47,373 nucleotides of DNA from an uncultured Oceanospirillaceae bacterium (lineage in GTDB: Bacteria; Pseudomonadota; Gammaproteobacteria; Pseudomonadales; Oceanobacteraceae). How positions within the stretch are numbered: position 1 is the first letter of the stretch; each line of letters opens with the position of its first letter. The DNA is taken from positions 1 to 47,373 of the forward strand of contig CALJVD010000211.1 in the NCBI GenBank assembly GCA_937974825.1. Direction: 5' to 3'. The notes beneath the pieces are model-generated. The model did no database searches and was not told the origin of the DNA. It saw nothing but the letters and a program-made list of their open reading frames with translations. Positions 29,859 to 39,097 of this stretch are shown one piece after another. A program made the translations under genes and the position numbers.

Positions 29859-30617
29859 TTATACGGGGTTATCTATATCGATAAACTCAACCGTTAAATC
29901 AAACTCATCGGCTAGGTGCTCGCCCAACACCTTAACACCGTAACGCTCAGTCGCATGATGCCCTGCACTGTAAAAATGCGTACCGGTTTCACGTGCTAAA
30001 TGCACACTTGGCTCGTTAATTTCACCGGTTAAAAAGGCATCGACACCCAAGTCGACCGCACGTTGTAAGTAACTTTGCGCTGCGCCCGTACACCAAGCAA
30101 TACTTTCAATAATATCGGTCTCTTCGCCGATATGCAGTGGTTCACGATCTAAATTGGATTCAATCCAAGCACTGAACTCTGCACCCGACATTGCTTTAGG
30201 TAAGCGTCCGACTAAACCCGGCACACTTGGATCATTAGGATCGATAGTGCCATCAATAATTAAACCTAGCTGCTCAGCAAGTTGTATATTATTGCCAAAC
30301 TCAGGATGACAATCGATGGGTAAGTGATAGGCAATCAAGTTAATATCATGGGTTAACAGTGCTTTTAACCGCTCTCGTTTAATACCAATAACACGCTCGT
30401 CTTCACCCTTCCAGAAGTAACCATGGTGCACCAATAGCGTGTCAGCACCTTGTTCAATTGCAGCATCAATCAAGGCTTGGCTCGCTGTAACGCCTGTCAC
30501 TATATGTCTAACGTGCTCACTGCCTGATACCTGCAAGCCATTTGGACAATAGTCCTTATATTTTTGTGGCTGCAAAACTGTTTCAAGATACTGAAGTAAA
30601 GCATTACGCTCTAACAT
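29859..30617 (-). CDS. Nif3-like dinuclear metal centre protein (YbgI family)
   Basis: The 252-residue protein belongs to the Nif3/YbgI family, which forms toroidal hexamers with a dinuclear metal site. Visible ligands are in LVHHGYFWKGE and YHLPIDCHPEFGNN, and a late SAGHHATERYGVKVLG. The biochemical role is unresolved, although it is often described as a GTP cyclohydrolase I type 2-like protein. It is divergent from the algW/degS-like gene across 69 bp, an arrangement common in Pseudomonas-like genomes. Confidence 0.93.
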   Translation of the reverse strand: MLERNALLQYLETVLQPQKYKDYCPNGLQVSGSEHVRHIVTGVTASQALIDAAIEQGADTLLVHHGYFWKGEDERVIGIKRERLKALLTHDINLIAYHLPIDCHPEFGNNIQLAEQLGLIIDGTIDPNDPSVPGLVGRLPKAMSGAEFSAWIESNLDREPLHIGEETDIIESIAWCTGAAQSYLQRAVDLGVDAFLTGEINEPSVHLARETGTHFYSAGHHATERYGVKVLGEHLADEFDLTVEFIDIDNPV

Positions 30618-30686
30618 GATGACCTCTTTTTATATGATTTCTGCTATTATGACGCTCTTTTTATAACTTGTTCAGGTGTTTGGCAA

Positions 30687-31814
30687 ATGCGCTATATTTC
30701 ACCCTTAGTACACTATATTGTTATTCCAGCTCTCGTTGGCTGTATTGTAGCGCTATCGATTTTATTATGGGCTCCCGATCTCAATTCCATTAAGTCCTTT
30801 AATAATGGATCTTCGATCAACGCACCTACGAGCTATGCCGAAGCGGTCGAACTGGCAGCGCCTACTGTGGTAAACATCTATACCAGCACGCTAATTCATA
30901 GAGAACGTCATCCTATTTTTGATGACCCGTTATTCCAACATTTTTTCGGTATTAATCCACAGCCAGACTCTCGTATTCAATCTAGCTTAGGCTCTGGCGT
31001 TATTATGCGTGAAGACGGTTATGTGCTCACGAACAACCATGTTATTAGTGGTGCCGATGAAATCGTCGTCGCACTAAGAGACGGCCGAGAAGCAGAAGCT
31101 AAAGTCGTAGGTACCGATCCCGACTCAGATCTAGCCTTGCTAAAAATAGAGCTAGACAACCTTCCCGCTATCCATTTAACCAATAATGAATTACGTATCG
31201 GCGATGTTGTGTTGGCAATTGGCAACCCCTTTGGCGTGGGTCAAACCGTCACTCTAGGCATTGTATCAGCAACCGGTCGTGGGCAGCTTGGGTTATCCAT
31301 TTATGAAGACTACATTCAAACTGATGCAGCCATTAACCCTGGCAATTCTGGTGGCGCACTTATTAATACCGAAGGTGAGCTGGTCGGCTTAAACACTGCT
31401 ATTTTCTCTAAATCGGGTGGCAACCAAGGTATTGGTTTTGCCATTCCGTCCGCCATTGCTAGTCGTATTGTTGACGACATTATCTTACACGGCAGCGCCA
31501 TTCGTGGCTGGCTAGGAATAGAGGTACAAGAATCGACTCCTTCTCTATTAGAAGCGCTGGGCTTACCAAAAGCACTTACTGGATTGATCGTAACGGCAAT
31601 CCATCCGGGTGGCCCCGCTGAGAAAAGCGGCTTAAAAGTAGGAGATATTATTACTAAGATTAATCAAGTAGAAACCGAAGATGCCCGCAAAACCATGAAC
31701 TTAATTGCGGCTGTACGCCCTGGTGAAGTAGTTGATATTGAATACCTGCACGGCGGTAAGGTTTTAGAGGCTAAAGCTGTTGCCGGCCAACGCAAACAAC
31801 AGCAACAACCTTAG
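30687..31814 (+). CDS. algW: DegS/AlgW-type periplasmic serine protease
   Basis: This membrane-anchored protease starts the envelope stress cascade by cutting the anti-sigma factor RseA/MucA when its PDZ domain senses misfolded porins. The 375-residue protein has an N-terminal anchor helix (about 11-28). Its trypsin-like catalytic triad is His118 (TNNHVIS), Asp148 (DSDLALL) and Ser221 (GNSGGALI), followed by one PDZ domain (GLIVTAIHPGGPAEKSGLKV) and a Gln-rich tail. A single PDZ and a membrane anchor point to DegS/AlgW rather than DegP. Its stop is one base from the convergent hisC stop. Confidence 0.93.
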   Translation: MRYISPLVHYIVIPALVGCIVALSILLWAPDLNSIKSFNNGSSINAPTSYAEAVELAAPTVVNIYTSTLIHRERHPIFDDPLFQHFFGINPQPDSRIQSSLGSGVIMREDGYVLTNNHVISGADEIVVALRDGREAEAKVVGTDPDSDLALLKIELDNLPAIHLTNNELRIGDVVLAIGNPFGVGQTVTLGIVSATGRGQLGLSIYEDYIQTDAAINPGNSGGALINTEGELVGLNTAIFSKSGGNQGIGFAIPSAIASRIVDDIILHGSAIRGWLGIEVQESTPSLLEALGLPKALTGLIVTAIHPGGPAEKSGLKVGDIITKINQVETEDARKTMNLIAAVRPGEVVDIEYLHGGKVLEAKAVAGQRKQQQQP

Positions 31815-31815
31815 T

Positions 31816-32871
31816 TTATACGAGCTTTGCAATCTCACTTAATAACAGCGATATTTCTTCGTCGGTTCCTACGCTAATACGCAGAAACTGCTCAATACGC
31901 TCTTGCTTGAAGTGTCGCACTATTATGCCTTCTTTGCGTAAGCCTGCCGCTAAATCCGCCGCTTGATGCTGCGAGTGTCGCGCAAACACAAAGTTAGCCG
32001 CCGATGGCAGCACTTCAAATCCAAGTTTTTGCAAGGCTTCAGTCAGCACTGAACGTGTTGCAATCACCTTTTCACAGCATTCGTCAAAATAGGCTTTATC
32101 TTCAAAGGCAGCCGTAGCACCGGCCAAGGCTACCCGATCTAGAGGGTAAGAGTTAAAGCTATTTTTAACACGCTCTAGTCCTTCGATCAGGGTAGCGTTA
32201 CCCATCGCAATCCCTACACGCAGACCCGCTAATGAGCGCGACTTAGATAAGGTTTGCACCACCAGCAAATTGGGGTATTGGTTAATCAGTTTAACCGCGC
32301 TTTCTCCGCCAAAGTCTATATAGGCTTCATCCACTAGCACCACACTTTTAGTGTTCTTTTGCAATAAAGATTCAATGGTGGCTAGCGGTAACAATAAACC
32401 GGTCGGCGCGTTAGGGTTAGGGAAAATAATACCGCTATTGTTTTCTCCATACTCTTCAAAGTTAATAGAGAAGTTGTCATCCAACGGTATGATTTTTGGT
32501 TCGATACCATATAGCCCGCAATACACAGGATAAAAGCTGTAGGTAATATCTGGAAACAGTAACGGCTTACCCTGTTGAAAGAACGCACAAAAGGAATGTG
32601 CCAGCACTTCATCAGAGCTATTACCAACAAATACTTGCTCGGCGTCTAAACCATAGTAATGAGCAACGGCTTGTTTTAATTGGTCACAGTTAGGATCAGG
32701 ATACAGTCGTAAGTCATCATTTACAGCAGACTGCATTGCCGCTATGGCTTTAGGAGATGGCCCGTAGGGGTTTTCATTAGTATTGAGCTTAGTAATCTTG
32801 GTTAGCTTAGGCTGCTCGCCCGGCGTATAGGGAACCAAGTTACGTACAAAAGGACTCCAAAACTGGCTCAT
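31816..32871 (-). CDS. hisC: Histidinol-phosphate aminotransferase
   Basis: HisC is the PLP enzyme that makes L-histidinol phosphate in histidine synthesis. The 351-residue protein has LNTNENPYGPSPKAI at the N-terminus, VFVGNSSDEVLAH, and the PLP-lysine motif TLSKSRSLAGLRVG. It ends with IRHFKQERIEQFLRISVGT-like features of HisC. It follows hisD by 126 bp with a possible terminator between, so it may have its own promoter. Confidence 0.96.
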   Translation of the reverse strand: MSQFWSPFVRNLVPYTPGEQPKLTKITKLNTNENPYGPSPKAIAAMQSAVNDDLRLYPDPNCDQLKQAVAHYYGLDAEQVFVGNSSDEVLAHSFCAFFQQGKPLLFPDITYSFYPVYCGLYGIEPKIIPLDDNFSINFEEYGENNSGIIFPNPNAPTGLLLPLATIESLLQKNTKSVVLVDEAYIDFGGESAVKLINQYPNLLVVQTLSKSRSLAGLRVGIAMGNATLIEGLERVKNSFNSYPLDRVALAGATAAFEDKAYFDECCEKVIATRSVLTEALQKLGFEVLPSAANFVFARHSQHQAADLAAGLRKEGIIVRHFKQERIEQFLRISVGTDEEISLLLSEIAKLV

Positions 32872-32940
32872 CGTTGTTCCTTCTCTTAGCAGAGCACTCT
32901 GCCAATAGTGTGAATATTTAAAGGGATTATCTTAACCAAA

Positions 32941-32973
32941 AGATGCCGTTACGCACTAGGCGAAACAGCATCT
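32941..32973 (-). terminator. Possible terminator after hisD
   Basis: AGATGC-c-GTT (32941-32950) pairs with AAC-a-GCATCT (32964-32973), with one mismatch and a 13-nt loop. On the minus strand it is followed by a short TTTT, 24 bp past the hisD stop. The loop contains GCACTAGGCG, a 10-mer also found in the repeat region at 153-162. Confidence 0.5.
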
Positions 32974-32997
32974 AAAGTGTGTATATGACCAATAGAA

Positions 32998-34302
32998 TTA
33001 GTCTTTAATACGGTATTCTGCACTGCGTGCGTGAGCCGTTAAGTGTTCGCCACGGGCCAACACTGACGCCACTTTACCCATTTCCGATGCACCTTCAGCT
33101 GAGAACATAATCAAAGAAGAGCGCTTCTGAAAATCATACACCCCTAATGGTGATGAGTAACGAGCCGTACCAGAGGTCGGCAATACGTGGTTAGGACCTG
33201 CACAGTAGTCGCCTAATGCTTCTGCTGTGTAACGACCCATAAAGATAGCCCCTGCGTGACGAATGCCGTCTAACCAGCTTTCAGGGTCTTCTACCGATAA
33301 CTCTAAGTGCTCGGGTGCAATACGGTTAGAAATTTTAATCGCTTGCTCTTTATCGGCGGCATAAATCAACGCACCACGATTGGTTAACGAGGTACGAATA
33401 ATCTCAGCACGCTCCATGGTCGGCAACAGCTTTTCAATAGAGTTATGCACTTTGTCTAAAAAGTTAGCATTGGTCGAAATTAAAATAGACTGTGCATCTT
33501 CGTCATGCTCTGCTTGAGAGAATAAATCCATAGCGATCCAGTCAGGATCGGTTTCACCATCACAGATCACTAAAATTTCAGAAGGGCCGGCAATCATATC
33601 GATACCCACCTGACCGAAGACCATGCGCTTAGCAGTGGCGACATAGATATTCCCCGGACCAACGATTTTGTCGACCTGAGGAACGGTTTCTGTGCCATAA
33701 GCAAGTGCTGCAACGGCTTGTGCACCACCAACAGTAAAGACTCGAGTAACTCCAGCCGCTGCCGCCGCTGCCAATACTAGAGAGTTTAATTCACCATCTG
33801 GCGTAGGCACCACCATAATAATTTCTTTCACCCCAGCGACATGAGCAGGGATAGCATTCATTAATACCGAAGAAGGGTAGGCTGCTTTACCGCCTGGTAC
33901 ATAGATACCTACTCGATCGAGTGGGGTAATTTTCTGACCAAGCACTGTGCCATCGGCTTCTTTGTAGCGCCAAGATTCTTGCTGCTGTTTTTCATGGTAA
34001 CTACGGACGCGCTCTGCCGCTATTAGCAAAGCGTTGCGTTGTTCTTCATCTAACCCGTCTAACGCTTGTTGCAGTTGTTCTTGGGTTAATTCCAGCTCGC
34101 TAATACTGTTTACCTGAGTACGGTCTAGTTTATTGGTGTACTCGATTAATGCGGCATCACCATTTTGGCGTACATCATTGACGATTTGGGTGACGGTTTG
34201 TTGTACCTGCGCATCGGAAACACCTTCCCATGCCAGCAACTCATCCATTTGAGCATTAAAGTCTGCTTGTGCGGCGTCTAATCGACGCATTTTGAAACTC
34301 AT
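32998..34302 (-). CDS. hisD: Histidinol dehydrogenase
   Basis: HisD is the zinc- and NAD-dependent enzyme for the last two steps of histidine synthesis. The 434-residue protein contains GIYVPGGKAAYPSSVLMNA, KIVGPGNIYVATAKR, DMIAGPSEILVI and SQAEHDEDAQSI (zinc-ligand His), then GPNHVLPTSGTARYSS near the end. GGTGAG about 8 nt upstream supports the start. It lies 12 bp after hisG, so the two are co-transcribed. Confidence 0.98.
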   Translation of the reverse strand: MSFKMRRLDAAQADFNAQMDELLAWEGVSDAQVQQTVTQIVNDVRQNGDAALIEYTNKLDRTQVNSISELELTQEQLQQALDGLDEEQRNALLIAAERVRSYHEKQQQESWRYKEADGTVLGQKITPLDRVGIYVPGGKAAYPSSVLMNAIPAHVAGVKEIIMVVPTPDGELNSLVLAAAAAAGVTRVFTVGGAQAVAALAYGTETVPQVDKIVGPGNIYVATAKRMVFGQVGIDMIAGPSEILVICDGETDPDWIAMDLFSQAEHDEDAQSILISTNANFLDKVHNSIEKLLPTMERAEIIRTSLTNRGALIYAADKEQAIKISNRIAPEHLELSVEDPESWLDGIRHAGAIFMGRYTAEALGDYCAGPNHVLPTSGTARYSSPLGVYDFQKRSSLIMFSAEGASEMGKVASVLARGEHLTAHARSAEYRIKD

Positions 34303-34314
34303 TTCGATCTCACC

Positions 34315-34965
34315 TTACTTGTTTGCTTGGCGCTGACGTTCAACTGCCGCAGCCATTTGCTCGATAATGGGTTGAATCTGTGCGTGTTTTACTTTCATGG
34401 AAGCACGACTTGCCACTAAACGTGAGCTAATGTCAGTAATCAATTCACGTGGCTCAAGACCATTGGCTTTCAGGGTATTACCACTGTCAACGATATCAAC
34501 AATCATATCTGCCAAGCCCATGATAGGCGCCAGCTCCATACCACCGTAGAGCTTAATAATATCGACTTGGCGACCTTGCTCTGCGAAGTAACGTTTTGCC
34601 ACATTGACAAATTTAGTGGCCACTTTTAAGCGACCTTGTGGCATTTCCGCACCTTTAAGAGCAGCCGTCATTAACTTACAGCGAGCGATATTCAAGTCTA
34701 AAGGTTCACACAGGTTATCGCTGCCGTATTCAAGCAGCACATCTTTACCTGCCACACCTAAATCGGCTGCGCCATATTCTACATAGGTAGGTACGTCAGC
34801 AGCACGAATAACCACCAGCTTAATATGCTCATGGTTAGAATCAAAAATCAGCTTACGACTCTTATGAATGTCTTCTGCAGGGTAAATACCTGCCTCTGCC
34901 AACAATGGTAGAGTGTCATCCAAAATACGCCCTTTCGATAAGGCGATGGTTAAAGGTTGAGTCAT
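34315..34965 (-). CDS. hisG: ATP phosphoribosyltransferase (short form)
   Basis: HisG catalyses the first, committed step of histidine synthesis. At 216 residues it is the short form, which lacks the C-terminal regulatory domain and needs the HisRS-like partner HisZ; hisZ is not in this window. The motif GGMELAPIMGLADMIVDIV followed by GNTLKANGL is canonical. It lies 24 bp after murA. Confidence 0.96.
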   Translation of the reverse strand: MTQPLTIALSKGRILDDTLPLLAEAGIYPAEDIHKSRKLIFDSNHEHIKLVVIRAADVPTYVEYGAADLGVAGKDVLLEYGSDNLCEPLDLNIARCKLMTAALKGAEMPQGRLKVATKFVNVAKRYFAEQGRQVDIIKLYGGMELAPIMGLADMIVDIVDSGNTLKANGLEPRELITDISSRLVASRASMKVKHAQIQPIIEQMAAAVERQRQANK

Positions 34966-34989
34966 TAACTTTGATTCCTCTGGTTTTGT

Positions 34990-36255
34990 TTAGTCAGTCA
35001 CTCGGCGAATGGTTGCGCCAAGCTGTTGGAATTTTTCTTCAATACATTCGTAACCGCGATCAATATGATAAATACGGTTTACATCTGTTGTGCCTTCGGC
35101 GACTAAAGCAGCAATTACTAATGATGCCGAGGCGCGTAAGTCGGTTGCCATAACAGGCGCACCAAAGAGTTTTTCTTTACCTTTTACAATGGCTGTGTTG
35201 CCTTCAATGGTAATATCTGCGCCCATGCGCATTAACTCTTGAGCATGCATAAAACGGTTTTCAAAAACAGTTTCAACTATGGTGCCAGTACCTTCAGCAA
35301 TGGCATTCAACACCATAAACTGGGCTTGCATATCGGTTGGAAACGCTGGATGCGGTGCCGTACGTATATTTACCGCTTTCGGGCGTTTGCCATGCATATT
35401 GAGCTCAATCCAATCTTCACCTATGGTTAGCTCAGCACCGGCTTCCTGAAGCTTGCTAAGAACGGCTTCCATTGTGTCTGGTGCAACACTTTTCGTTTTA
35501 ACACGACCACCAGTAATAGCCGCAGCAATTAAGTAAGTGCCTGCTTCAATACGGTCAGGTAACACGTCGTAAGAACAACCATAAAGTTTTTCTACCCCTT
35601 CTACTTCTAGAGTATCAGTACCACCGCCTTTAATTTTTGCACCCATGGCGTTTAAGCAATTAACCAAGTCTACAACTTCTGGCTCACGCGCAGCGTTTTT
35701 AATAAATGTAGTACCTTCGGCAAGAACCGCAGCCATTAAGATGTTTTCTGTACCAGTGACTGTGACTGTATCTAAATAGATATCTGCGCCTTTTAAGCGA
35801 CCGCCAGGAACATGGGCTTTAATGTAGCCATCCAATACTTCTACTTCAGCACCCATGGCCTCCATACCACGCAAGTGCAAGTCGACCGGGCGACTACCAA
35901 TGGCACAGCCGCCTGGCAACGATACTTCCGCTTTACCGTAACGTGCCAACAAGGGGCCTAGCACTAAAATAGACGCACGCATAGTGCGCACTAAGTCATA
36001 GGGTGCAATGTGGCTGGTTACTTTAGAGCAGTCGGTCTCTACCGACATATCTTCATTAATACCAACTTGTACGCCCATGCAGCCAATCAGCTCCAGCATG
36101 GTGGTTACGTCATGCAAATGAGGTAAGTTGCCTACACGCATTACGCCATGCGCTAATAATGTAGAAGCTAAAATAGGCAGTGCAGAGTTTTTTGCACCTG
36201 AAATACGAACTTCACCGTCTAAACGACAGCCGCCTTCTATACGTAATTTTTCCAT
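34990..36255 (-). CDS. murA: UDP-N-acetylglucosamine 1-carboxyvinyltransferase
   Basis: MurA performs the first committed step of peptidoglycan precursor synthesis, adding enolpyruvate to UDP-GlcNAc. The 421-residue protein has the catalytic Cys at 117 in SLPGGCAIGSRPVDLH, so it should be fosfomycin sensitive, and an N-terminal GAKNSALPILAS. Length is standard. It is in the ibaG-murA-hisG-hisD order common to Pseudomonas-like bacteria, 12 bp after ibaG. Confidence 0.99.
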   Translation of the reverse strand: MEKLRIEGGCRLDGEVRISGAKNSALPILASTLLAHGVMRVGNLPHLHDVTTMLELIGCMGVQVGINEDMSVETDCSKVTSHIAPYDLVRTMRASILVLGPLLARYGKAEVSLPGGCAIGSRPVDLHLRGMEAMGAEVEVLDGYIKAHVPGGRLKGADIYLDTVTVTGTENILMAAVLAEGTTFIKNAAREPEVVDLVNCLNAMGAKIKGGGTDTLEVEGVEKLYGCSYDVLPDRIEAGTYLIAAAITGGRVKTKSVAPDTMEAVLSKLQEAGAELTIGEDWIELNMHGKRPKAVNIRTAPHPAFPTDMQAQFMVLNAIAEGTGTIVETVFENRFMHAQELMRMGADITIEGNTAIVKGKEKLFGAPVMATDLRASASLVIAALVAEGTTDVNRIYHIDRGYECIEEKFQQLGATIRRVTD

Positions 36256-36267
36256 AGATTTATTGTC

Positions 36268-36492
36268 TTACTCAGCTGCCGTAGAGGTACGAATAGTGAC
36301 GGCATGGATACGCCCATCAGCAATGTACGGATTTAAAATTTTGTAAACAAATTGTTGACGCTTAACGGTATTAAGGTCGGCAAACACATCACCCACAGCA
36401 TCAATCTCATATTTATAGCCGTCACCCTCTACTTTCCACTGAACATCAGGCTCTGCGGCTTGAAGAATTTGTAAGATTTCTGCTGGACTCAT
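36268..36492 (-). CDS. ibaG: BolA-family protein IbaG
   Basis: IbaG is a small BolA-fold protein that pairs with monothiol glutaredoxin in iron-sulfur handling and is linked to acid stress. The 74-residue protein has the family pattern GDGYKYEIDAVGDVFADLN, the positive-helix KRQQFVYKIL and a terminal DGRIHAVTIRT. It lies directly upstream of murA, the standard place for ibaG. Confidence 0.95.
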   Translation of the reverse strand: MSPAEILQILQAAEPDVQWKVEGDGYKYEIDAVGDVFADLNTVKRQQFVYKILNPYIADGRIHAVTIRTSTAAE

Positions 36493-36538
36493 AACGAAAT
36501 AACCTTAAGTACGAATAAAAGGCGACATGATAACGGAT

Positions 36539-36862
36539 TTATGACGTAGTACGAAATAAAGGTGCGAACAAGGGCTCTAATCCACATATTTCAATGAAAG
36601 AGAACATTTGCTCAGGCATGCCGGTTATTTCAATGCGCTTATTGCTTTGCTCGGCCTGCTTCAGCCACTCTAGCAATAGCGCAACGGCGGCACTTGATAC
36701 CTGTTTTACGTCTGTCATATCCAACAACCAGGCTTCGGGAGCTTGGTTAAGTAATTTTAAACCTTGAGGTAACAACGCTGTCACAGTGTGAGCATTTAAA
36801 TCACCTGAAAGTTTAGCACTACTCTCAGATAGCGAAGTTATCGTTGGGTTCACATTAATCAT
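36539..36862 (-). CDS. mlaB: STAS-domain protein MlaB
   Basis: MlaB is the cytoplasmic STAS subunit of the MlaFEDB phospholipid transporter. The 107-residue protein has a STAS fold with AWLLDMTDVKQVSSAAVALL (the conserved Ser-Ser at the helix start). It overlaps the end of mlaD by 8 bp. In relatives mlaC comes between mlaD and mlaB; here it is missing. Confidence 0.93.
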   Translation of the reverse strand: MINVNPTITSLSESSAKLSGDLNAHTVTALLPQGLKLLNQAPEAWLLDMTDVKQVSSAAVALLLEWLKQAEQSNKRIEITGMPEQMFSFIEICGLEPLFAPLFRTTS

Positions 36863-37319
36863 TGGAATTGCTCATATTATATAGGAAGCGACCAATCAGC
36901 TCTTCTAAAATTACCGCTGATTGTGTGTCATCAATCCAATCATCGTTTTGTAAAAACTCTTCTTCTCCACCGACACTAATGGCGATGTATTTCTCACCTA
37001 AGATACCGGCCGTCATAATGGCGGCACTTGAATCGGTAGATAGGTTGTCAATGTTCTTGTTAATCTCCATCTCGACCACGGCTGAATAACGGTCCTTATC
37101 TAAGTAAATTCTTTTTACACGACCGATATTAACGCCGGCCAATGAGACCTTAGCGCGCTCGGTTAACCCACCTAGATTTTCAAAATAAGCTTTGACTGTA
37201 TAGGTTTCAGCAAAAGTATCGCCAGATAAGCCACTGACTCGCAGCGCCATGGTTACCATTGCCACAATACCTAGCACCATAAAGGCACCCACAGACATTT
37301 CAATAAAACGTGTTTTCAT
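36855..37319 (-). CDS. mlaD: Outer-membrane lipid asymmetry protein MlaD
   Basis: MlaD is a bitopic inner-membrane MCE protein that forms a hexameric ring and passes phospholipid to or from MlaC. The ATG at 37319 has GGAGG 7 nt upstream, giving 154 residues; an upstream TTG (37334) is less likely. One membrane helix (about 8-27) is followed by an MCE domain (TVKAYFENLGGLTERAKVSL, GVNIGRVKRI). Its start follows the mlaE stop within a few bases. The C-terminus ends soon after the MCE domain. Confidence 0.96.
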   Translation of the reverse strand: MKTRFIEMSVGAFMVLGIVAMVTMALRVSGLSGDTFAETYTVKAYFENLGGLTERAKVSLAGVNIGRVKRIYLDKDRYSAVVEMEINKNIDNLSTDSSAAIMTAGILGEKYIAISVGGEEEFLQNDDWIDDTQSAVILEELIGRFLYNMSNSND

Positions 37320-37320
37320 A

Positions 37321-38103
37321 CTACAAGCCTCCAAGCATCATGGCGGTTAATACAAAATCTAAGCCTAAAACGGCTAGAGAAGAAATCACCACGGTTTGCG
37401 TGGTTGCTTTACTAATACCTTCGGACGTTGGTACGGCACTGTACCCCTGATACACCGCGATCCAAGTAACTACCACACCAAATACCAATGATTTAAATAC
37501 GCCTTTAATAACGTCATCATAATATTCAACCGCGGCCTGCATATTGCCCCAGTAGGCGCCGTCATCGATGCCCACTAAGTCGATGGCAACAAACGCACCG
37601 CCCCAAATACCGACCAGAGAAAATAAGATAGCCAATATCGGCATACTAATAATACCAGCCCAAAGACGCGGAGTGACTACTCGCTTCAATGGGTCAACGC
37701 CCATCATTTCCATGGCTGACAACTGCTCAGTGGCTTTCATCAAACCTATTTCAGCCGTGAGCGCCGAACCAGCTCGACCTGCAAATAAAAGTGCCGTTAC
37801 AACCGGACCGAGCTCACGTAACAGGGTAAGTGACACCATGACGCCCAAGGCAGCTTCTGAGCCGAAATCGACCAAAATACTGTATCCCTGCAAGCCCAAC
37901 ACCATACCCACGAAGAAGCCAGCCACAACAATAATAATCAGCGACTGAACACCCACCGAGTAAATTTGTTTCACCAGGTCTTTAAACCCTGCACTACCTG
38001 GCCCACCCCACATAATGGAGTTTAAGAGCAAGATGGCTGCTCGCCCCATTGCCTCAATCACTAATGTTCCTTTATGACCTAGCTCTTGTAGTTGCTTAAG
38101 CAT
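37321..38103 (-). CDS. mlaE: Mla transporter permease MlaE
   Basis: MlaE is the ABC permease of the phospholipid transporter. The 260-residue protein is strongly hydrophobic, with about five membrane segments and the MlaE-family motifs FVGMVLGLQGYSILVDFG and ELGPVVTALLFAGRAGSALT, then TEQLSAMEMMGVDPLKRVV, the coupling-helix region. Its start overlaps the mlaF stop by one base (TAATG). Confidence 0.97.
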   Translation of the reverse strand: MLKQLQELGHKGTLVIEAMGRAAILLLNSIMWGGPGSAGFKDLVKQIYSVGVQSLIIIVVAGFFVGMVLGLQGYSILVDFGSEAALGVMVSLTLLRELGPVVTALLFAGRAGSALTAEIGLMKATEQLSAMEMMGVDPLKRVVTPRLWAGIISMPILAILFSLVGIWGGAFVAIDLVGIDDGAYWGNMQAAVEYYDDVIKGVFKSLVFGVVVTWIAVYQGYSAVPTSEGISKATTQTVVISSLAVLGLDFVLTAMMLGGL

Positions 38104-38915
38104 TACTTACCTCCCTGCAACAAATCTTGGCGATAGTCTGCTGCCGGATAGTGAAATGCGAGCGGCCCATCGGGCTCTCCACGTAAGAATTGACGAACTT
38201 CAGGGTCTTCACTGTTAAGCAGCTCTTCTGGGGTACCAAAAGCCAATACTTTACCGCCAGAAAGAACACACAAATAGTCGGCAATACTGCAGCTTTCTTC
38301 AATATCGTGCGACACCAACAAGCTGGTTAAGCCCAGTGCTTGATTTAGGCCTTCAATCAGCTTCACGATCATGCCTAAAGATACTGGGTCTAACCCTGTA
38401 AAAGGCTCGTCGTACATGATTAATTCAGGATCCATCACGATAGAGCGCGCTAAGGCTACGCGTCTTGCCATACCACCAGACAACTCGGCAGGCATTAGGT
38501 CGCGAGTTCCACGCAGCCCGACCGCTTCTAATTTCATCAGTACTATGTGCCGAATAAGGCTTTCTGGAAGATTAGTATGAGTACGCAAAGGAAACGCTAA
38601 GTTTTCATACACGCTAAGATCGGTAAATAACGCACCAGCTTGGAACAACATTCCCATACTTTCTCGACGCAACTCTAAGATTTCGGTACGCGAAAGTTCC
38701 GATAGGTTTTTACCATCGACTATCACCTTGCCACTCTCAGGGGTTAACTGACCACCGATCATTTTTAACAGAGTGGTTTTTCCTGTGCCGCTAGGACCGA
38801 CAATGGCGGTAATCTTGCCACGAGGGAAAGACACATCTAAATCTTTAAAAATTGCTCGCTCACCACGATAAAAACTCAGATTTTCTATTGTGATGAAAGA
38901 CTGACTATCAGACAT
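38103..38915 (-). CDS. mlaF: Mla transporter ATP-binding protein MlaF
   Basis: MlaF is the ATPase of the phospholipid transporter. Starting at MSDSQSFITIENLSF (ATG 38915, GGGG 5 nt upstream) gives 270 residues; an upstream in-frame start at 38948 is less likely. It contains Walker A GPSGTGKTTLLK, signature LSGGMARRVALARS, Walker B LIMYDEPFTGLDP and the switch His in LLVSHD. It is first of the mlaF-E-D-B operon and divergent from kdsD. Confidence 0.97.
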   Translation of the reverse strand: MSDSQSFITIENLSFYRGERAIFKDLDVSFPRGKITAIVGPSGTGKTTLLKMIGGQLTPESGKVIVDGKNLSELSRTEILELRRESMGMLFQAGALFTDLSVYENLAFPLRTHTNLPESLIRHIVLMKLEAVGLRGTRDLMPAELSGGMARRVALARSIVMDPELIMYDEPFTGLDPVSLGMIVKLIEGLNQALGLTSLLVSHDIEESCSIADYLCVLSGGKVLAFGTPEELLNSEDPEVRQFLRGEPDGPLAFHYPAADYRQDLLQGGK

Positions 38916-39097
38916 AACTGCCCCAGCATTAAAGACATAAGTGTTCAAGCATAACTAAATACTACTTTTTAACCAACAAATGCATCGAAAAACATAATCT
39001 ACTGTCGTAACCTAATAGCTAAAATTAAAAAGCTAAGCACATTTAGCCTGCTTGCTTTACAATAGCCTCACGTATTTTTAAAGAATGTGCTGCATTA

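Noticed and set aside
29685..29897. 70-codon plus-strand frame between pyrG and the Nif3-like gene
   Set aside because: It runs into the Nif3-like coding sequence on the other strand, has no ribosome site and covers hairpin-rich DNA; composition is not protein-like.
37568..37948. 126-codon frame antisense to mlaE
   Set aside because: It is the complement of a hydrophobic transport gene with no supporting signal.
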